A DNA stretch of 26,272 nucleotides from a bacterium (GTDB taxonomy: Bacteria > Margulisbacteria > Marinamargulisbacteria > SXXA01), in contig CANNCG010000006.1 of the NCBI GenBank assembly GCA_947502965.1, positions 1 through 26,272 on the forward strand, written 5' to 3'. The first letter of the stretch is position 1, and the number at the start of each line of letters is the position of its first letter. Below, one piece after another: positions 23,323 to 26,272 of the stretch. Made by a program: the position numbers and the translations under genes. The notes under the pieces are model-generated. The model was not told the origin of the DNA. It saw nothing but the letters and a program-made list of their open reading frames with translations, and made no database searches.

Positions 23323-24773
23323 CTTTATCGTCGTTGGCGTATTTGGAGACACCGCCATTGGCGACGCTTCTCACGCCTGAACGGGTCAAAAACTATGCCA
23401 TTCATCACCCTTCTCTCTCTTATTTGTTTGCAGGGGCAGGTCTGACGGATGCCCATATTATTGCGTTGCAAGCGGTGGCCGATCAGGCGGGTTTGACCGC
23501 GCGATTGGCTGGTATTATGGCCGGGGATCCGGTCAACAATGGTCAGCAGGTGGCCCATTTTTTAAAGCGTAAAACAGACGTGGAAGAGAGCTTGAAATCG
23601 GTATTTGCATTTATGGAACAGATACAGACAGGGATAGGCCTCACCGCTTCTGGGGTGCCTTTTGAAGCCATCGTTCAGATAGGGATCGGCGGCTGCGAAT
23701 TGGGGCCGAGAGCGGCCTACCACGCCCTTCGTCATATGATGGAGCCACGTTATCCCTTGCACTTTTTGTCCAATGTGGACCCTCATCATATCCAGGATGT
23801 TTTGGGGCGTGTGCCTTTCGAAAAAACACTGTTCATTGTGGCCTCCAAAAGTGGGGGTACCTTGGAAACCCAAACCTGTCTTCGGGTGGTAGAGCAGTTG
23901 GCCGTGGAAAAAGGGCTGTCCATCCGGGAGAATATGGTGGCCATCACCCAGGTGGGGACTGTGCTGGATGATCCCGATCGGTTCCGCTGTGTCTTTCATT
24001 TGGCGCCGGGCATAGGGGGGCGTTTTTCTGTGTCCAGTCCTGTGGGCGCATTGCCGTTGGGCTTGGTTTTTGGGACAGAGATGTTGCTGTCTTTTTTTCG
24101 GGGTGCGGCGACGCAAGATGCGGCGGCCTTGGTTCCTGATTTGTGGCAAAATGCCTCCTTGATGAATGCGATGATGGGTATATGGGAACGGGATGTGTTG
24201 GACTATAGGGCCATGGCCATTTTGCCATATAGCGAGCCTTTACGATTTTTTGGCCAGCATTTGCAACAGTTGATTTGTGAGAGCAATGGCAAAACAGTGC
24301 GCCGTGACCGACAGCCTGTCACACGGCCCACCAGTCCATTGATCATTTCGGATGTGGGTACAAATGTACAACATGCCGTTTTTCAGACCGTACATCAGGG
24401 CAGCGATGTAGTGCCTGTTCAGTTTCTGTGTGCCAAGTCCGATACTGGTGAAGCTTGGGACGTGCATCAGCGGCTGTTAATTGCCAGTTTGATTGGGCAG
24501 ACAGTGGCTTTGGCCAAGGGAAAACAGGACGAAGATCCGGCGAAAGCCTTTCCAGGAAGCCGGCCTTCTACGATTGTGGTCATGTACGCTTTGTCGCCTG
24601 AAGCGTTGGGTGCGATATTTTCGTTTTACGAGTGCAGCGTTATTTTTCAAGGGTTGTTTTGGGAAATAAACTCTTTTGATCAAGAAGGGGTAGAGTTGGG
24701 TAAAACGATAACCCACCAGGCCATGCATGCCCCGGATGCACTCCTCAATGCATTTTGGGATCATTTGAGATGA
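23319..24773 (+). CDS. pgi: Glucose-6-phosphate isomerase
   Basis: Pgi interconverts glucose 6-phosphate and fructose 6-phosphate, feeding both glycolysis and sugar-nucleotide synthesis. The 484-residue protein has the family phosphate-binding ASKSGGTLETQT, GGRFSVSSPVGALPL (family signature 1), catalytic E321 in ICESNGK, H352 in TNVQHAVFQTVHQG, and K462 in NSFDQEGVELGK (signature 2). The sequence VQH replaces the common GQH before the catalytic His, a small deviation. ATG 23319 overlaps the previous stop by 4 bases, and its own stop overlaps hisD by ATGA. Confidence 0.96.
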   Translation: MTLSSLAYLETPPLATLLTPERVKNYAIHHPSLSYLFAGAGLTDAHIIALQAVADQAGLTARLAGIMAGDPVNNGQQVAHFLKRKTDVEESLKSVFAFMEQIQTGIGLTASGVPFEAIVQIGIGGCELGPRAAYHALRHMMEPRYPLHFLSNVDPHHIQDVLGRVPFEKTLFIVASKSGGTLETQTCLRVVEQLAVEKGLSIRENMVAITQVGTVLDDPDRFRCVFHLAPGIGGRFSVSSPVGALPLGLVFGTEMLLSFFRGAATQDAAALVPDLWQNASLMNAMMGIWERDVLDYRAMAILPYSEPLRFFGQHLQQLICESNGKTVRRDRQPVTRPTSPLIISDVGTNVQHAVFQTVHQGSDVVPVQFLCAKSDTGEAWDVHQRLLIASLIGQTVALAKGKQDEDPAKAFPGSRPSTIVVMYALSPEALGAIFSFYECSVIFQGLFWEINSFDQEGVELGKTITHQAMHAPDALLNAFWDHLR

Positions 24774-26071
24774 CAGGTAAACCAGAATTTCCGCCTTTAA
24801 ATCCTATTTCCCATGATTATGTGCAGACCTTGGATCTGTCTTTTTCTCACCACGATGAGAGTCTTCATGACACTCTGATCGACATCCGAGACACCGTTCG
24901 CCAATACGGGGACGCGGGTGTGCGTTGGCTCACATGCCGCTATGACCGTGTACGCGATGTCCAATTTCCGCTATGGGTCGCCTCAGACGAAATAGAAAAC
25001 GCCTATACCCAAGTCAGCGCGTCTTTTTTGACCGCGATTCGTTATGCGCGTGACAGCATTAAGGCCTATCACCAACATCAATTCCCCCAAAATTGGGAAG
25101 CGACGCCAAGAGACGGGGTCCGTTATGGGGCGATGTTTCACCCTTTGGATCGGGTGGCGCTGTATGTTCCTGGGGGACGGGCGCGGTATCCGTCTAGTGT
25201 GCTGATGAATGCCATTCCTGCGCAAATAGCAGGGGTGCCTGAGCCTGTGATCGCCACGCCACCCAGTGAAGATGGGACTGTGCCTGCAGAGATCCTGGTG
25301 GCTGCGGCAGAATGTGGGGTATCTCGTATCTTGCGGGTGGGTGGGGCCCAGGCGGTGTTTGCTTTGGCTTACGGGACTGAGAGTATTCAGGCTGTGGATA
25401 AGATCGTAGGTCCTGGGAACAAGTACGTTGATGGGGCCAAGCAGATGGTATTTGGGCGCGTGGCGATCGACAAACCTGCTGGGCCGTCTGAGGTCGTGGT
25501 GTATCTGGATACGCCGGAGTGGGTGGACTTTGCCGCCGTGGAAATTTTGGCCCAATTGGAACATGATCCGGATGCCAGTGCGTTTTTGGTGGCACCGTCG
25601 ATGGGGTTATTGGCAGCGACGCAGCAGGCTGTTTTGCGGTTGGCTGCAGACCGGGAGCGAGTCGCTATTCTCAAAGAATCGCTCAAGAATTTTTATTGTA
25701 TCGTGACCACGGATTCCGCAGATACGCTGAAAAGTCTCAATGGGCTTGCGGGCGAACATTTGGTTCTCTTGACTGCCGAAGCTCGGGCGCTGCTTCCAAA
25801 AATCAGACATGCCGGGTCTGTGTTTTTGGGTCCGTATACGCCGGTGGCCTTGGGCGACTATGCGGCGGGGCCGAATCACGTCTTACCGACTGCGCGTGCG
25901 GCACGCTTTTCGTCACCTTTGGGCGTCATGGACTTTATGAAATACACGAGTCACCTCGAATACAGCGAAGCCGCGCTACAGCATATCGCGCCCACAGTGA
26001 CGACATTGGCCCGTGTGGAGGGGTTTGAGGCGCATGCGCATAGTGTGGATGTGCGACTCCTGAAAAACTGA
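24770..26071 (+). CDS. hisD: Histidinol dehydrogenase
   Basis: HisD carries out the last two oxidations of histidine synthesis, histidinol to histidine. From ATG 24770 (ATGA overlap with pgi) it has 433 residues, the usual length. Motifs include YVPGGRARYPSSVLMNAIPA, VGGAQAVFALAYGTESI and KIVGPGNKYVDGAK. Zinc ligands are Q262 and H265 (AQLEHDPDASA), D363 (GDYAAGPNH) and H422 (FEAHAHSVDVR). The catalytic pair is E329-H330 in LAGEHLVL. No other his gene is in the window, so it is separated from the rest of the pathway. A perfect hairpin encloses the stop codon. Confidence 0.97.
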   Translation: MTGKPEFPPLNPISHDYVQTLDLSFSHHDESLHDTLIDIRDTVRQYGDAGVRWLTCRYDRVRDVQFPLWVASDEIENAYTQVSASFLTAIRYARDSIKAYHQHQFPQNWEATPRDGVRYGAMFHPLDRVALYVPGGRARYPSSVLMNAIPAQIAGVPEPVIATPPSEDGTVPAEILVAAAECGVSRILRVGGAQAVFALAYGTESIQAVDKIVGPGNKYVDGAKQMVFGRVAIDKPAGPSEVVVYLDTPEWVDFAAVEILAQLEHDPDASAFLVAPSMGLLAATQQAVLRLAADRERVAILKESLKNFYCIVTTDSADTLKSLNGLAGEHLVLLTAEARALLPKIRHAGSVFLGPYTPVALGDYAAGPNHVLPTARAARFSSPLGVMDFMKYTSHLEYSEAALQHIAPTVTTLARVEGFEAHAHSVDVRLLKN

Positions 26072-26088
26072 TGTTTTTCAGGAGTCGC
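26053..26088. repeat. 16-bp inverted repeat across the hisD stop
   Basis: GCGACTCCTGAAAAAC (26053-26068) and its exact reverse complement (26073-26088) flank a TGAT loop containing most of the stop codon. No T run follows on either strand, so it is not a textbook intrinsic terminator. It may still end transcripts or protect mRNA ends between hisD and the convergent transposase gene. Confidence 0.85.
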
Positions 26089-26129
26089 TGGAGAAGGGGG
26101 GACTGCTGTTTATATTAAAAATAGTGTAA

Positions 26130-26272
26130 CTATCTAGCCCCCTCAAAAACGAGTGACTGATTAAGCGCGGCCTGAATGGTTTCCAAAATGTTGAGGCCTT
26201 GTTTTTTTGCGGTCTCAATAATGGAGAGCAAAACAGCATGTCGTTCAGCGCCACGCTTGCTTCTAAATCCCC
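26130..26272 (-). CDS. IS66-family transposase, C-terminal fragment
   Basis: Reading leftwards from the window edge, 46 residues are visible: GFRSKRGAERHAVLLSIIET, then AKKQGLNILETIQAALNQSL, then VFEGAR and a TAG stop (complement of 26130-26132). The FRSxRGAExHAVLLSxIETA(R/K)KQG pattern is the C-terminal signature of IS66-type transposases. The gene begins beyond the window. Its 3' end faces hisD with about 40 bases between the hairpin and the stop, so the element's right end should lie within 26089-26129. Confidence 0.75.
   Translation of the reverse strand, partial: GFRSKRGAERHAVLLSIIETAKKQGLNILETIQAALNQSLVFEGAR

Noticed and set aside
1..26272. CRISPR arrays, tRNA or rRNA genes
   Set aside because: No regularly spaced repeats and no cloverleaf or rRNA-like sequence was recognised by eye on either strand.

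Overview
The window is a 26-kb piece of a bacterial chromosome that spans its replication origin. An outer membrane is indicated by a predicted beta-barrel porin with a signal peptide, a heptose-epimerase gene for lipopolysaccharide core synthesis, and sugar and lipid-carrier genes. All convincing complete genes lie on the + strand. Only two transposase fragments, one at each edge, are on the - strand. I cannot assign a phylum from the sequence alone. The features that could help place it are an aroA-oriC-dnaN-recF-dciA order without dnaA, a 28-residue bS22/COX24-type basic protein, and many 4-base ATGA overlaps between genes.

Left edge to oriC (1-7892): an IS3-type transposase remnant and a ~105-bp inverted-repeat element precede a run of overlapping genes. 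These encode a KaiC-like ATPase, a response-regulator/KaiC-like fusion, and a UvrD/PcrA-like protein with several damaged helicase motifs. queE follows and ends at a clear terminator, then an M24B aminopeptidase and aroA. These genes are C-rich on the + strand and are transcribed towards oriC.

Origin (7884-8280): the only long gene-free stretch holds perfect DnaA boxes in both orientations, a fused box pair followed by DnaA-trio-like triplets and an AT-rich tract, and a perfect 25-bp hairpin. The box-trio-AT arrangement matches the basal unwinding module known from Bacillus subtilis.

Right of oriC (8281-17143): dnaN, recF, a DciA-like gene with a C-terminal zinc ribbon, and the tiny bS22-like gene with its own terminator come first. 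An AT-rich three-gene set follows, consisting of two unrecognised proteins and a TroA/ZnuA-like lipoprotein. A second copy of the inverted-repeat element lies before parA-parB and a porin-like gene. One perfect parS (inside parA) and two near-matches mark this as the origin-proximal partition region.

Envelope and metabolism (17209-26071): a membrane-anchored nucleotide-sugar dehydratase of the PglF/CapD/FlaA1 type, two small SMR/ArnE-ArnF-like membrane proteins, a class I aminotransferase, hldD, a GlmU-like sugar nucleotidyltransferase, pgi and hisD form a tightly packed, largely overlapping series. A 16-bp hairpin spans the hisD stop, and an IS66-type transposase C-terminus closes the window.
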